DNA of 64,000 nucleotides, from assembly GCF_010015445.1 (NCBI RefSeq), contig NC_053122.1, positions 37,220,013-37,284,012 on the forward strand, read 5' to 3'. Origin of the DNA: Perca fluviatilis. Taxonomy: Eukaryota; Chordata; Actinopteri; Perciformes; Percidae. Positions 10,645 to 22,983 of the stretch are shown one piece after another (position 1 is the stretch's first letter; each line of letters starts with the position of its first letter). Made by a program: the position numbers and the translations under genes. Under the pieces are notes generated by a model. The model did no database searches, was not told the DNA's origin, and worked only from the letters and a program-made list of their open reading frames with translations.

Positions 10645-11379
10645 CCTTTTTCACGGCAGACATGTTGACATGTCATAGTAGGAAAAGCACAGGTGTATTC
10701 AAAACCATTACTGATGGCTGCATTCCACTTAGGAGAGGCCCTGGTATTAAACCATTACTGATGGCTGCATTCCACTTAGGAGAGGCCCTGGTATTAAACC
10801 ATTAATGATGGCTGCATTCCACTTAGGAGAGGCCCTGGTATTAAACCATTAATGATGGCTGCATTCCACTTAGGAGAGGTCCTGGTATTAAACCATTACT
10901 GATGGCTGCATTCCACTTAGGAGAGGTCCTGGTATTAAACCATTAATGATGGCTGCATTCCACTTAGGAGAGGTCCTGGTATTAAACCATTAATGATGGC
11001 TGCATTCCACTTAGGAGAGGTCCTGGTATTAAACCATTACTGATGGCTGCATTCCACTTAGGAGAGGCCCTGGTATTAAACCATTACTGATGGCTGCATT
11101 CCACTTAGGAGAGGTCCTGGTATTAAACCATTAATGATGGCTGCATTCCACTTAGGAGAGGTCCTGGTATTAAACCATTACTGATGGCTGCATTCCACTT
11201 AGGAGAGGTCCTGGTATTAAACCATTACTGATGGCTGCATTCCACTTAGGAGAGGTCCTGGTATTGTGCATGCTGACTCACTGAAATATCTTACTGGGAC
11301 ACTTGATGGAACTGAGCCATCGTTAAGGCTGTGCTTTTCCTACTATGACAAGTCAACATGTCTGCTGTGAAAAAGGTCC
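10645..11379. mobile_element. Non-autonomous TIR element with internal 47-bp minisatellite (copy 1, 12 units)
   Basis: The left end cctttttcacggcagacatg and the right end catgtctgctgtgaaaaagg are inverted repeats of about 45 bp reaching ggaaaagcac / gtgcttttcc. The core is twelve head-to-tail units of 47 bp (accattactgatggctgcat...) from 10703 to about 11266, varying at an actg/aatg site. A second copy is at 22984-23498. Confidence 0.85.
10703..11266 (+). repeat. 47-bp minisatellite, 12 units
   Basis: Units start near 10703, 10750, 10797, 10844 and so on. Variation is limited to actg versus aatg near the start and ggcc versus ggtc later in the unit. Confidence 0.95.
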
Positions 11380-11598
11380 ATTGCGATTACGATTCGATTT
11401 GTGATTATTATTTTTTAGCTACATATTGCACCTTCTACGGTCATGTTAAATAAAGTAAAAAAATAAATAGGACATTTCTGTAAACAATCTGGGATATGTA
11501 GCATCATTCCAGCATTTATCTAATGAAAAAAACAGTAAGCATAATAATGAAAAGAGGAATAAAAAATGTTAAACCAAATGTTACACCAAACATTCAAC

Positions 11599-12382
11599 TA
11601 GGGCTGTCCCAAACGATTAGTTTTTAAACGATTAATCTAGCGATTATTTTTTTCGCTTAGTCGACTAATCTAACGATAAATTTTTCGATTGATCTAACGA
11701 TTAATTCTTCAATTAGCGATTATTTTCATTATTTATTTTTATTATATTTATTAACAATTTACACAAAAGAAATTTCAATAAGGTTCAAATCTCTATTTAT
11801 TAAAATTGTTTAACACTGCACTGTTCAAGTAAAATGAATGTGTAGTGCAACCTGAAGCCAGATGTAGGCTATCAATCCAACAACAAAATAAATTCACTTT
11901 CAGGAGGAATACACAAATAAAAAACTTAAAAATAAAAAATAAAACATTAAAAAAGTAAAATTTTTCTCTCTCCTTTCTAAGGGAATTATGAGCCCGAGCC
12001 CGATTTAAACCCAACAGTTTTTTTAATACGTGCGCCGTTATGACTGACGTTATAAAGGACTGGTGAGATATCTGAAACAACCTGGCCTGTTTGCGCAATT
12101 ATGGAAGAGGCATAGGTGAGCAGAGCTTATGGTGTTTTGCTGCTGTTATCCTGACTCAGGGATCATTTTACAAAGTCTACAGACTACCACGTTGTTGTTG
12201 GCGTTGAGAGTAAAATACTCCCACACTTTAGAAAGACCGTGTGCGAGCCTTTGTCTCAACGTGTTGTGGAACTTGCGAGGAATCCATACTTGCGCTGATG
12301 CTGGAGGCAGCCATGTTATTTTTAGATTTCTCCGCTGACGCATTTACATAATCGATGACGTCGACGATTCGTCCCAGCCCTT
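11599..12382. mobile_element. hAT-type MITE, target duplication CATTCAAC
   Basis: The ends tagggctgtcccaaacgatt and gacgattcgtcccagccctt are inverted repeats. CATTCAAC occurs exactly at 11591-11598 and 12383-12390. No intact transposase is present. Confidence 0.82.
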
Positions 12383-13145
12383 CATTCAACTAAATATTTC
12401 ACATTTGATTGATCGCGGTCTTCACGATTCAGCTAATCGCATTCTTTCAAATCGAACGTGTAGAAAACAGTAGTGATGTGAAAGTATCTGCATGGCAAGA
12501 TAGCACACACAGTGAGCATGAAAATGTGTTTGCGATTTGGGTGAACTGATCCTTTGAATTCCTAACTATTCTGGTGGTAAGCTAGCCTGGCTTCGCCCTC
12601 CTATGTACTTCCGCTCAATTTTCATTTTCCTTCAGTACGTCGTCTGGGTTTGCGGTATATTCTTGGGTTTTCTCCGGTCAAATCTTTGGCCGGTGAAACC
12701 GCTCAGTGAACTACATCTCCCAGTGAACTACATCTCTCGTCTCACACAATTTACCTCACCTAGCTTGATGCTCAACTTGCTCGCTAGCTAGCTAAGCTCT
12801 GTTCCACAACACGTGACGTTATCTTACCTGCTGTGTTTTATCCAGTCAAGTGTTTTCAGCAGATAAGCAAAAGAACGAGAAAGATCCTCTGCTCATTAGA
12901 GTAACGTTACATCCTGGTACGATACACACAGACATCGTAGCTTCAGCGAGACGTTATCCATGAGACATTGAAGTGGGTAGTCTTTCTAATTACGTATTAT
13001 ACTTCAACAGTTTAACAATAAACTAAGACTTTCTTCGGTTGAAAAATAATGTTTTAAATTGGCGAACATATTTTTTTCCGAATTAAGGTTATCAGTGGCT
13101 GAGAGCGATGACGTTGAGGTTGTGCGCTAGTTTGAGTTGTAGTTC

Positions 13146-13415
13146 ATGGCGGCGGAGAAAGATGCAAGCGAAACCATTCAGTCCGTTGTGGCAACGCTGC
13201 TGAATATCCAGAAGTTAAAGCCCGAGCGAGACCAGTCTTTGCTGAGTTGTGTTGGTGACCATGATGTTGTGGCCCTCCTCCCCACGGGGTTCAGGAACAG
13301 TTTGATTTTCCAGCTCGCTCCGTTAGTGGTGAAGGAGTTGGCTAAGGCTAACGCTAGCGATGCTCAGCCGATAGTTGTTGTCGTCTCCCCTCTTGTTAGC
13401 CTAGTCCTACCCATA
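13146..13415 (+). pseudogene. RecQ-like helicase N-terminal fragment, truncated
   Basis: A Met-initiated frame has IQKLKPERDQSLLSCVGDHD, VVALLPTGFRNSLIFQLAPL and PIVVVVSPLVSLV. This is the arrangement of superfamily 2 RecQ-like helicases: a Gln/Asp-containing motif before motif I, then motif Ia. Motif I reads LPTGFRNS where LPTGFGKS is usual, so the Walker A Lys is lost. After SPLVSLV the frame runs into unrelated sequence and ends at 13580. No introns or downstream motifs were found. It is probably a relic of a multicopy or transposon-associated helicase gene. Confidence 0.6.
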
Positions 13416-14530
13416 GGTCCTACCAGACAGTACGTAGAGGGAGGAGCCAGGCTACCAGAGTGGCTCTGGGCAGATCCAATAGTTTTAAACTTCAACAGAG
13501 TACCCGCCTTTAAGGAAGTTTACACTTGTCAGTGGAGAGTGGCCAGACTCTCTGTACAGATGAAATGGACCAGAGTCTAGTAGGACCAGGCTAGTGTACC
13601 AGAGTCTGGTAGGACCAGGCTTGTGGTAAGGTGTTTTTTTCTTTACTAATGTGACCAATGTTACACTCCTCAGCACCTGATTGATTATGTGATTTTATAA
13701 ATTGTGTGTCCACTGTTTTCTCATTATTACGTCTGTTATTCCTTTTGAATTGTTGTCACTCACAAACTGACAGAGTTCTTGACACAAGGACCGACGCTGT
13801 GTGGTAGGAAGATGTATGTACACACTGTCACTGATTTCATTATGTTTCTTTAACTTGGAGCTAACTTAAGATTTGGGTTTTGAAGCAAATGTGCAGTTGT
13901 TTACATTTGACAGTGAAAGTGCATGATCGTGATCATTATTTCTATAATTCTGTAACTGTTTTTGTTTGTTGTCAATATATATGGAACAAAATAGGACGAG
14001 GTTTTAATATTTTCACATTTTAGGTTGCACATTCCAGTGAATACAGATGTGTTTCTAATATGTGTTGTCATAGACTTGCATTGTGTTGGTTTCCCTTATG
14101 TGTTACTGTGGCTGAAACAGGCCTTTTGGATTTGTTTGAATGTATTGCCAGTGGCAAGCATATCTTGACTATGAATTTACAGTACGTGTTTTTATTTCAC
14201 TACGTTCTACTGTGAACAGCAGAAACTGCCATTGGAACATGTCATGTCACAACTTATTCAGCCTTATACAGAACTAACAGTAGAATTACTTCAATGTTTC
14301 TAAGCTTTTTTTAAGACATTAAGAGACACAATCCTACAAGACAGACATATTTTAAAACACAGCATTTTATTTTGTTTTCTTTAAATTCAAATATATTCAG
14401 TGGAAAGGTTATGTTATTTAAACTAGGTTTTAATTTGTTTTAAGGAGAAGTCAAAAGAAAAGGGTTAAGATTAATCCCAGAAAGGGATGGTATAGATTGA
14501 CGGATAAATGTTTTAGGAAAACCCCCAAAT

Positions 14531-15069
14531 ACTAAAAGGACAGAAATGAACCTAGGGGTTAATAACACATGTACAGAGTCGACCGTTCTCTGGCATTTGT
14601 TTTCATGCTAATCGAATGTTCGACCAGTTTTAGGGCCAACCGCTCATTAGCTAATAACGCTAGTCGCACAGACCGTTTATTAAAAAGATAGGTTATAAAG
14701 ACAGTGCCATTCACTATACAGGCAGGCGCCATCTTTAGAAAACAGTCATGACCAGTCGAACGACGAACGCTGTGCAACCAGTAACCAGTAACATAGCTCA
14801 AACACAATGCTTCGGTTTACATGTAGGGACCCTCATGATGCTACCGTGGAAGTCTGGTGCTATTTTGAGCCTTGTTAGTGGTGTAGAAATAGCGATTTCT
14901 TTTTACTTTACCCTCTGCCCCGATGACTAGCGTTATAAGCTAATTAGCGGTTTGCGATCTAACTGGTCACATACGATTAGCATGAAAACATATACCAGAC
15001 AACGGTCCACTCGGTACACGTGTTATTAACCCCATTCATTTGGGTTCATTTTGCACCAGATTTGTCCTT
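14531..15069. mobile_element. TIR element with long (>60 bp) inverted ends
   Basis: Left ggggttaataacacatgtac (from 14555) through ttttcatgctaatcg matches the complement of 14975-15033 with few differences. The match extends outward over gaacc and aaaggaca blocks to about 14531 and 15069. No coding sequence was recognised. Confidence 0.7.
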
Positions 15070-16535
15070 TAACTGCTCTGGTTTGACCCGTGTAATGATC
15101 TCTTGAGTCCATTGAAAACAAAATGAACCGGTTGAACATAAACCAGCTGCCTTTCTCTCCTGCTATCACAGACACTTCACAGTCAACGTCCTAATATTTG
15201 TAAGTTGTAAAATTTTGGAAATACTTTTTCAAGTTGTGAACAAATTAAGAGAAGGTAATTATAATTTAAGACGGTTCTCTATTTTTGGAAAGTTAGGGAC
15301 TAATTTAAAATATAGACGTGTTTCAGTTTTGTGGGTTCAATTATGAAATGAACTTGAGTTGAAAATGTGTGCGTCTCTGTTGAGTTTCAAAAAAGCTTTA
15401 AAATCTAAAATAATGAAGGGTTATGAAGTGATTTGATCATAATGTACAGTAAAATGACTAGGTGTGTACTCAAGTGTGTAGTTTCATTTAGTTTTGTTGG
15501 ATTTCTGACAGATTGTATGGGGGATATATTATAGGATAGGCAAAAATAAGCCTTGGCTTCAGCCTATATCTTTTTCGGTTAGATAGGGTGGCAAATTGTG
15601 GGAATTAATAGTTTCTTTCATGTATGTTAAACGAAATAAAGTTATTCATCATCATCATCAATTGTCAATAAAAGCTTGCGTGTTCAGAAAACCGGAGGAA
15701 GTAAAAAGGTTTTGCCAGCATTAGAAACCTCTTTGAAGTAAGATGGTGGTTTTCTACCCTTGAGCAAGACACCTAACGTCTAAATATTTCAGTGTATTTG
15801 CACACTTTCTAACAAAGGGCGCCTGTGGCTGCCGTGCCACAGCGCGGCGGCCGCCAGAGTGAGAAACCCTTCCAATGAGAGGGACGCTTGATGTCTCCAC
15901 CCTGAGCAAATAAAGGTGAAATAAGATGACCCGTGACTCTGTCCTTTTATGTTTACTGGGAACAGCGTACCAGTCATCGCGGGTATGTTTTAATGTTTTA
16001 ATATGGTTTTTGGGGAACGCCCAGGCCAAGTCACAAGTCTTCATAAGCAAACTGCAAGTCTTTCATGTCTCTGAATGCTCTTCATTAAAATGGCGCAGCA
16101 CTGGAACACTTTATTTTAAAACTTGTAACAAATAAGTCTTTTCAGTGCACATGCCTAATAAATAACACATGCATATGCACATATGGCTGTAGAAAGCCTG
16201 CATGTTACTGTGTAATTTAGTTTTTATTGTATTGGGATTTTTCCAGGTCCAAACTTAAGACAAGTCAAGTCTCACGCCCCTCTTTTTGTGCCCGAATTCT
16301 GACTTAAAGTCTCAAGTCTACAGCTCTGATACAAACTCTGACCATTGTTATCAATGGATATATACTGTATTTCATCCTAATTGTTTAAGATACATGTTTA
16401 ATTGAAGATGTAGAATTTCATTCTTTCATATCAGAAACTCAATGCACACAACCGTTTTAACCACTAGGTGGGGCCAGATGTCTACAATCACTGCAGATTG
16501 GCAGTCCTGAGTCTACGGAGCCTACTATTGCCATT
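15070..16535. other. Intergenic stretch, nothing recognised
   Basis: AT-rich sequence without a supported gene. Only short open frames are present, with no family resemblance. Confidence 0.5.
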
Positions 16536-16537
16536 TG

Positions 16538-16638
<101 letters not shown>

Positions 16639-17350
16639 AGGAGAATGTGAGATCTACAGACCAGGAGCATGGGAACTCACCAAGAAGTCAGAACTGAGTT
16701 CTGTTCTCTGGTCACGTTGACACAACTGTCGGTTCGTAGGCCTACTCTGACAGTAGATCCAAAAAACACACACACACACACACAAGTCAAAAGGCAGAAT
16801 GTTCCCAGTGGCACGCTGAATAATGATCAGGACTAAATACACATTGTTGGGACTTTACAGCATGACGTGCTGCAGGAGTTTAGTAATGTTCTAGTCAGAC
16901 CAGTCTGACATTAAAGCATCAGAAGTCAACATGTGACTCCACACTGGGAACATTCAGCCTTTTTTTCCCTCATGTGTTTAACTTTTTAAAGCCCCTTGAG
17001 GCAAATTGTTATTTGTGATCAGCGGCCAGTAACCTTGACTATCACGAGAGCCATTTTTGGCAAAAAAAAACTAAAACAGAATCAAATTTGTCTGGAGCTG
17101 CAAAGCTCATTTACAGTTTATTTTTGATTGCTAGACGACAGCGGGCACAACTGGAGCAGCAGTTCATGTGGACCAAACTACTTATTTTTTCACATTTTTC
17201 AAAACTCTACACACTTATCCCATGGCTTTAACCGTAGGATTGGCCATCAAGAACCGATTCCTACTTGGAATCGTTTCAAAAATTACGATTTTATAGGCAT
17301 GTGACCCGTTTCAACTCCACCCCTCAAAGAATCAATAAGAACTAGAATTG

Positions 17351-17550
17351 AGGGGTGGCCTCTAGCTCACCCAGTAAGAGCGTGCGCCCCATGTAGGCTG
17401 AGTCTTCTGCAACAGCCCGGGTTCGAATCTGACCTGCGGCCCCTTTGCTGGGTGTCATTCCCTCTCTTTCTTTCCCCCTTTCCTGTCTGTCCACTGTCAC
17501 TGTCGATTAAAGGGAAAACCCCTCAAAAATAATCTTAAAAAAAAAAGGAA
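17351..17550 (+). mobile_element. tRNA-derived SINE
   Basis: The head has an A-box-like tagctcacccagtaagag and a B-box ggttcgaatct near 17420. It is followed by a pyrimidine-rich body, attaaagggaaaacccctca and an A-rich tail. The tail resembles that of the minus-strand SINE at 32120-32306. Confidence 0.75.
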
Positions 17551-17559
17551 GAATCCAAA

Positions 17560-17950
17560 TTGGAATCAGAATTGTTAAAATCCAAACGATGCCCAAACCT
17601 ATTCAACCACAAAAAAAATTTTGTTTTGTTATTTCTCTGCATTTATAGTTTCCTTTTCCGCACTTTTGGTTCAACCTTCAACAAATTGCTTGTTGAATTT
17701 AAAACAAACAATCATTTCTAACATTCTTTTATTGTACAAATTGAACATTGAATTGACAATGACAGGCACTACTAAAAAAAGAATGACAGTTACATTTTAA
17801 AGTGCAGTTTTCTACTGATATTTTCTTTCAACTAACACAAAAAAATCTCGTAGCGTCTATCGCGATATGTCGCAACCTTTCGCGATATGTATATTGCGCC
17901 AGTTGATGTCGCGATGACGATAAAAAACCGATATATTGTGCAGCCCTAAT
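17560..17950. mobile_element. hAT-like MITE right half
   Basis: Ends in cgatatattgtgcagcccta and shares the segment around aaagtgcagttttctactgat with 39070-39220. The left boundary is unclear. Confidence 0.5.
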
Positions 17951-17999
17951 GGAGACACAGGTCATTACCAACTGAGCCCCTCTGCTTCTCCTTTATGAC

Positions 18000-19440
18000 T
18001 TCTTTTAGTTGGAGAACTCATCATCTGGGATGCCTTTCTTTCTGCAGACGTTTCCACATTCCCAGACCCAAACACACTGAGATGAGGCAGGTGTAGGTAT
18101 CGACTGTGGTGCTACAACGTCTTGTAACTGCTCCTTTGATTGACTAAAACCTCAGAGAACTTGGGGGGGAGAGTGTAACAAACAAGTAGATTTAATTCAC
18201 AATCCAGAGCATGCAAGCCTGCATGATGAATGCTTCACTTTGAACTCAAAGAACAAAGACGGACACACTTTGACCGGGGCTCAGAAACCAGACAGATATT
18301 TGGTCAACGTGATCAGGTGTTCTCAGACAACCTTGATCATCCCTGTTTGCCCCCCCGACTCATCAGCCCTAATGAGGCTGCCAGTCCAGCCGCCGAGTGG
18401 CCTGCATCTGCTGTTCCTTAGGGCTCTCTAACGGTAATTGAAAGCAGCGTCTGCAGATGAAGATATGAAGGCGTCTGGGAGAGATAAAGTCTGTGTACAC
18501 GCAAAGCAAAAAGCAGCAGCTAATGAGGCCGGGGTGTGAGAGCGTCTTTGTGATTCACTCTCTTTGGCTTTTGATCGAGCCATATAGAGATTAACCTCGC
18601 TCAAAGCGCCGAGCAGCGTCCCAAAACGCTTCTTTTACTACAGCAGCAGCCGGGCTTCCACAGCAACATACATGACTAACAAAATTGACCATTTTTTTCG
18701 AAGTTTTTGTCACCTTTTGAAGTTTAGGGTCTGGTGGTCCTTTTATTTTACTAATTAACTAATAACTAATTTATCTATGATTGATGCCGCTGTCGCTGCT
18801 ACGTCACCCGGATCGTTGGTCTGATTGGTTGAAGGACTATCCAGAGGCATTTGAGTGGCGTTCGTTGGTGACGCCCCTTTGGAAATGGGCTGTTAATGAA
18901 CCAGAACCACTCTCAGTTACAACTGAGAAGGGTCTGATGTCTACTTAAATATTATTTTAATTAAAGAGGGCCTTAAAAGTCTTACATTTGCTTCACAAAG
19001 GTCTAACATTTGTATTGTCCTTTCATAAGATTATATAACTCCTTCATTATTTCGTCACAAAGCATTATGTTCAAGTACTTGGTAAACAATTATTTTCATA
19101 GCCTAAAACCCTTTCTGATATTCCATTATATCCTACATACCTTTGCCAGAATGTTCATGAAGTTGGTATTGAATTTCATTCTAAATGGTATTAAAACATG
19201 ATTAAAACCTTGTTTATATTTTTTACTCCACGCCATTCATTTGGCAGCTTTAGTTACTTTGCAGATTCAGATTATGAATACAAAATATAAATCAACTAAT
19301 AAATGATGATGTATTATCAGAGTTTGAGTTACCCAGCAGAATGAGCTCCACCGTCACCAGCTGCAACATTAAAGTGATGAACACATTAATGCATCACTAA
19401 TTATAATTCAGTAATATTATATATAGGATTCTATGGTGGG
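18000..19440. other. Intergenic stretch with little repeat content
   Basis: No gene recognised. The part 18170-18670 is relatively GC-balanced and free of recognisable repeats. It could hold regulatory sequence, but nothing in one genome can show that. Confidence 0.4.
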
Positions 19441-19632
19441 CCAATCTGCATAATGACAAGTACTTGTACTTGTGGTACTTTACATATATTTTGATGCTCA
19501 TACTTTAGAATTGTTACTAAACGACTAAAAATGTGAAATGCAGGGCTTTTAATTGTAACAGAGTATTTCTACACTGTAGTATTGTTACTTTTACTTAAGT
19601 AAAATATTCAAATACTTCTTCCACCGCTGCAA
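19440..19632. repeat. Dispersed repeat fragment ending in aatacttcttccaccgctg
   Basis: The ending (tacttttacttaagtaaa... aatacttcttccacc) resembles a repeat very common in teleost genomes as remembered. Left boundary uncertain. Confidence 0.45.
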
Positions 19633-20452
19633 TGTTGGAAATATTTGCTAATTAGCACTTGTTTGGTCATAAACTAAAGTATCACGGAAGGCTTGAATCA
19701 TGTGGATGCGCCGACAGTGTTGTTGTCATTACTTAGAATTCCTCACGTCAGAAACAACGCACTAATAGCTTTAAAGCAGCCCCGTCAGTTATAGTTTTAA
19801 ACCGAAATAATCTTTTTTTTATTTATTTTTTTAACAGTGTGCAAACTTTCATAAAGCACTTGACAAAGATATTAATAGCTTCAAACAAACTTCCAAACTG
19901 CTTTCCTTTCAGTAGGCTATTTGATCATTTCTCTGCTAAAAGGTGCATTAGCTTCTCTGTAGTATATCACTGCATTCAAACTGCAGCCAGATTGCTTTCA
20001 GACTATTTCACACCGGTCTTGCACACTTTCCCAAAGAACCTGATATCAGCTTCTCTTACATCCCTAAAAACTTTTTGCACTGACAGTTTTCCTCTTTATC
20101 TTTTTTGGAACGAGCAATTACAGGCAAAGATCCAAATATGATGGAGTCAGACGCGCGGTTAAGGCAATCTCTCTCTCTGGGAGTCAGACTGCGGCTCTCC
20201 TCGTATTTTCCAGCTCTTATCGACTTTCCTCTTTTCCTCCTCGGAGAAGCACAATTTACATTTAAATGTCCTCCCTTATCCTACCCAATGTGTGTTTACT
20301 TCAATGAATACGAGCCACAGGTAAACAGCTACGGTGTTCCTGACTGACCTCTTTCTAAACTCTCTACTGCAGTGCAGCAGTGTGCAATAAAAGCTCAAGA
20401 TTCTTTAGTCGTCCTCCTTTTCTACATCGGCACACACTCTTGAACCACCTTT

Positions 20453-21185
20453 ATGTCGTCAAAGTGTGCATCCAACCAGCAGGTTGTAAACAATCTGTCC
20501 CAAACTTTTGTTGAGCTCTCTGAAGGAGCTATGCTGTGGGGGGCAGAGACAAGGCATCACCAGCCACTTAGCATCCAGGGTCAGCCAGTGGAACAAGTGC
20601 AGGTATTCCGGTACCTGGGCACAGAAATAGACACTTCCCTGTCCTTCTCACAACACACAGACACAACATACAAAAAATCACAACAACGTCTCCACCTGCT
20701 CAGAAAACTCACAACCTTTCAGATCAGTAAGGACGGGTTAACTTTGGTTAAATCAGTTCTCACTTTCAATATCTCTTCCCGGTACAACCAACTCACCATC
20801 AAACACAAAACAAGACTCTGACGCATAGTGAATCACGCTGCCAAAATAACCTATCTGAGCTGTACAGCCACTCAGTGATCAGGAAAGACAACCTGATCAC
20901 AGAGAACCCTCTCACCCCCTCCATCACTCCTTCCAGCTATTACCATCAGGCAGCCGTTTTAAGGTACCACTGGCCCGAAAAAAAAACATCTGCAACAAAT
21001 CCTTCATGCCCTCTGCCATAGCCATACTGAACAACACAACATGAACACCACAGTCAGCTGATACCTCAACACCCCCATGTCTTGTTTTTAATATGTCCGT
21101 GTGAATGTCTCTTTGTGACTGGAGCCTTGTCAAAGACAATGTTCTGGAACCCTTGTGTAACAGACAATAAAGTTTTACCTAACCT
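20453..21185 (+). pseudogene. LINE ORF2 3' fragment with 3' end
   Basis: A frame encoding GQPVEQVQVFRYLGTEIDTS, QQRLHLLRKLTTFQISKDGL and LTFNISSRYNQL resembles the end of a non-LTR reverse transcriptase. After a stop, a second remnant (LPSGRRFKVPLAR-like on the plus strand near 20940-20985) matches the typical C-terminal region. The frame is broken by a stop at 20819-20821 and later indels. Confidence 0.7.
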
Positions 21186-21469
21186 TTTACAGAAAAACCT
21201 GTGGAATATACACTCAATTGTTTCATTGATGTCACTGACCTCCAGTCACTGCTTAGATTAACCACTGTTTTAAAGGTCACTTTTTGAACACTTGTGTTTT
21301 ACTATCTTAGATACCTTGTATATTTTTTATATAGTTTGTCTGTGTTTGTTCTATTTATTCAATTTTTGTATGCACACTGCTGAACAGATTTTCATTGTAC
21401 TCTGAGCACAAAGATTGATCTATCTATGTATCTACACACTGCTTAATCCATACATGTATGTGTAAGTAG

Positions 21470-21842
21470 GGATAGACTGATTATGGACGGGCCGTTTTGT
21501 TGGCAGTTTGCAGATGATCAGTATCAGCGTTTTATTTGCCTGATAACTGATAAAGTTAATGGATTAAAAAGTGTTCTACTTGGGCTCGGCTACAGCTCTC
21601 TGTCTGTCCCTCTGCTTCAGTTACACTCACTACTACTACTACTACTGCTACTACTACTACTACTACTACTCACACTACACTTAGAATTGATGGTGGTGGT
21701 AAATATTCATGAAAAAGGACAAGTTTGTGAACGGCCAGCACAGATTTTGATAATGAACAACTAAACACGTTACACACTGGGTCATTAACTACTAATAATC
21801 GGTATCGGCCTTGAAAAACAAACCGTATCGGTCGATCCCTAG
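21470..21842. mobile_element. hAT-like MITE (tagggatagactg ... cgatccctag)
   Basis: The ends are tagggatagactgattat and ggtcgatcccta in inverted orientation. The interior (cagatgatcagtatcagcg, aaagttaatggattaaaaag) recurs at 42880-43265 and 60045-60510. It contains a CTA-rich microsatellite at 21628-21671. Confidence 0.65.
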
Positions 21843-21917
21843 TGTGTAGAGATCATATTGAATCAAAGGACAAATGTGGGCACAGAATTCTTTTTTCACT
21901 GAAAATTAGGCCCTATA

Positions 21918-22578
21918 TTCCCACATTTCTATGATTTGTTTCAAAATTAGGCCTATATTCCTATATTTACTTTTTCATAAATTTGTATCAGATTGTAATC
22001 CCCTAACCCTAACCCTAACCTCACAGTCTAACCCCCCCAACCCCCAGACTTTCTTCTACTCACCTACTGTGCAATATTTAATACTATTGATAATATTGAT
22101 AATACTGTGCAATTCCATTACTGTGCACTATCTACAGTATATACTGTGCAATATCATTACTCTCATTGTCCATTATCTATTACTCATTGAATATGATCAC
22201 CAATATTGGGCAATATTCAAATAATGTGCAATAACCCACACTGCATATCACACTGTATATAAAACCATATTCCTTTTTTTATATGTATATAGTGTCTGTG
22301 TGACTGTGCACCTTACCCCCTCTTTTTTATACTACTTATTTTATTCCATGTTGTTATATTTATTTTGCGTACATGTTGGCACTGGAAAAGGAGTTGCTTT
22401 TAATCTCATTGTACATGTGTATAGTGACAATAAAAGGCATTCTATTCTATTCTAACCCTTAACCCTAACCCCTAACCCTAAAAAATGTGGTGGGAGGATA
22501 GGGCTTAAATTGAAGGGAAATGTAGGAACACAAGACCTAATTTTGAAAATGTCCTAGAAATGTGGGAACATAGGGCTG
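21918..22578. mobile_element. Palindromic MITE interrupted by a LINE 3' tail, with telomere-like motifs at the junctions
   Basis: Left aggccctatattcccacatt and right aatgtgggaacatagggct are inverted. Runs of CCCTAA occur at 22003-22020 and 22454-22482. Between them, sequence ending gacaataaaaggcattctat followed by ctattctattct looks like a LINE 3' end. Confidence 0.5.
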
Positions 22579-22983
22579 ACCCCCCATGAACTAGCTTAAT
22601 TTAAGCTAACGGCTAAACATTAGCACTAACAACCTGCATGAAAGATATCCATATAGACACCCAATAAACATGATTGAAGTTTGTTGAGTTTTACTACAAA
22701 GCTGGCACTGCTATCCCAAAACTAAATTATGTTTTTAAAAAATACTTTCCTACCTTAAAATGAGTTTTTTCTTTCTAAAATGTGCAGTGTCTTGTCACAG
22801 GGGGCTGCTTCTTCACGTGTAATAAGGATTAAACAGAGCATGTGCAGAGTGAATCATGTGATTCCAAACTTGTTCCTGATTGGAGCAATTGGAAGTGTTA
22901 CACCTGACCCTGGTCTCCCCTAATGTTATTACAAAATCAAATCAAACAAAAAAGCAGGTTTGGCGAATCATTGCTCATGGATA

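Larger units (their letters stand above)
10587..12465. mobile_element. Outer degenerate MITE carrying two nested insertions
   Basis: The left part (gaacgatttgggaaaa... attgcga) and the right end (gcgattagctgaatcg on the minus strand) are imperfect inverted matches. It is interrupted by the minisatellite MITE at 10645-11379 and by a hAT-type element at 11599-12382. Boundaries are approximate. Confidence 0.5.

Noticed and set aside
10703..11266. Regular 47-bp repeats that could be mistaken for a CRISPR-like array
   Set aside because: Units are head to tail with no unique spacers, lie inside inverted transposon ends, and the host is a vertebrate.
17351..17435. Possible tRNA gene on the plus strand
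   Set aside because: Only the promoter boxes are tRNA-like; it continues into a SINE body with the same kind of tail as 32120-32306.
22003..22020. Possible interstitial telomere
   Set aside because: Only about three CCCTAA units; better explained as part of a dispersed repeat.
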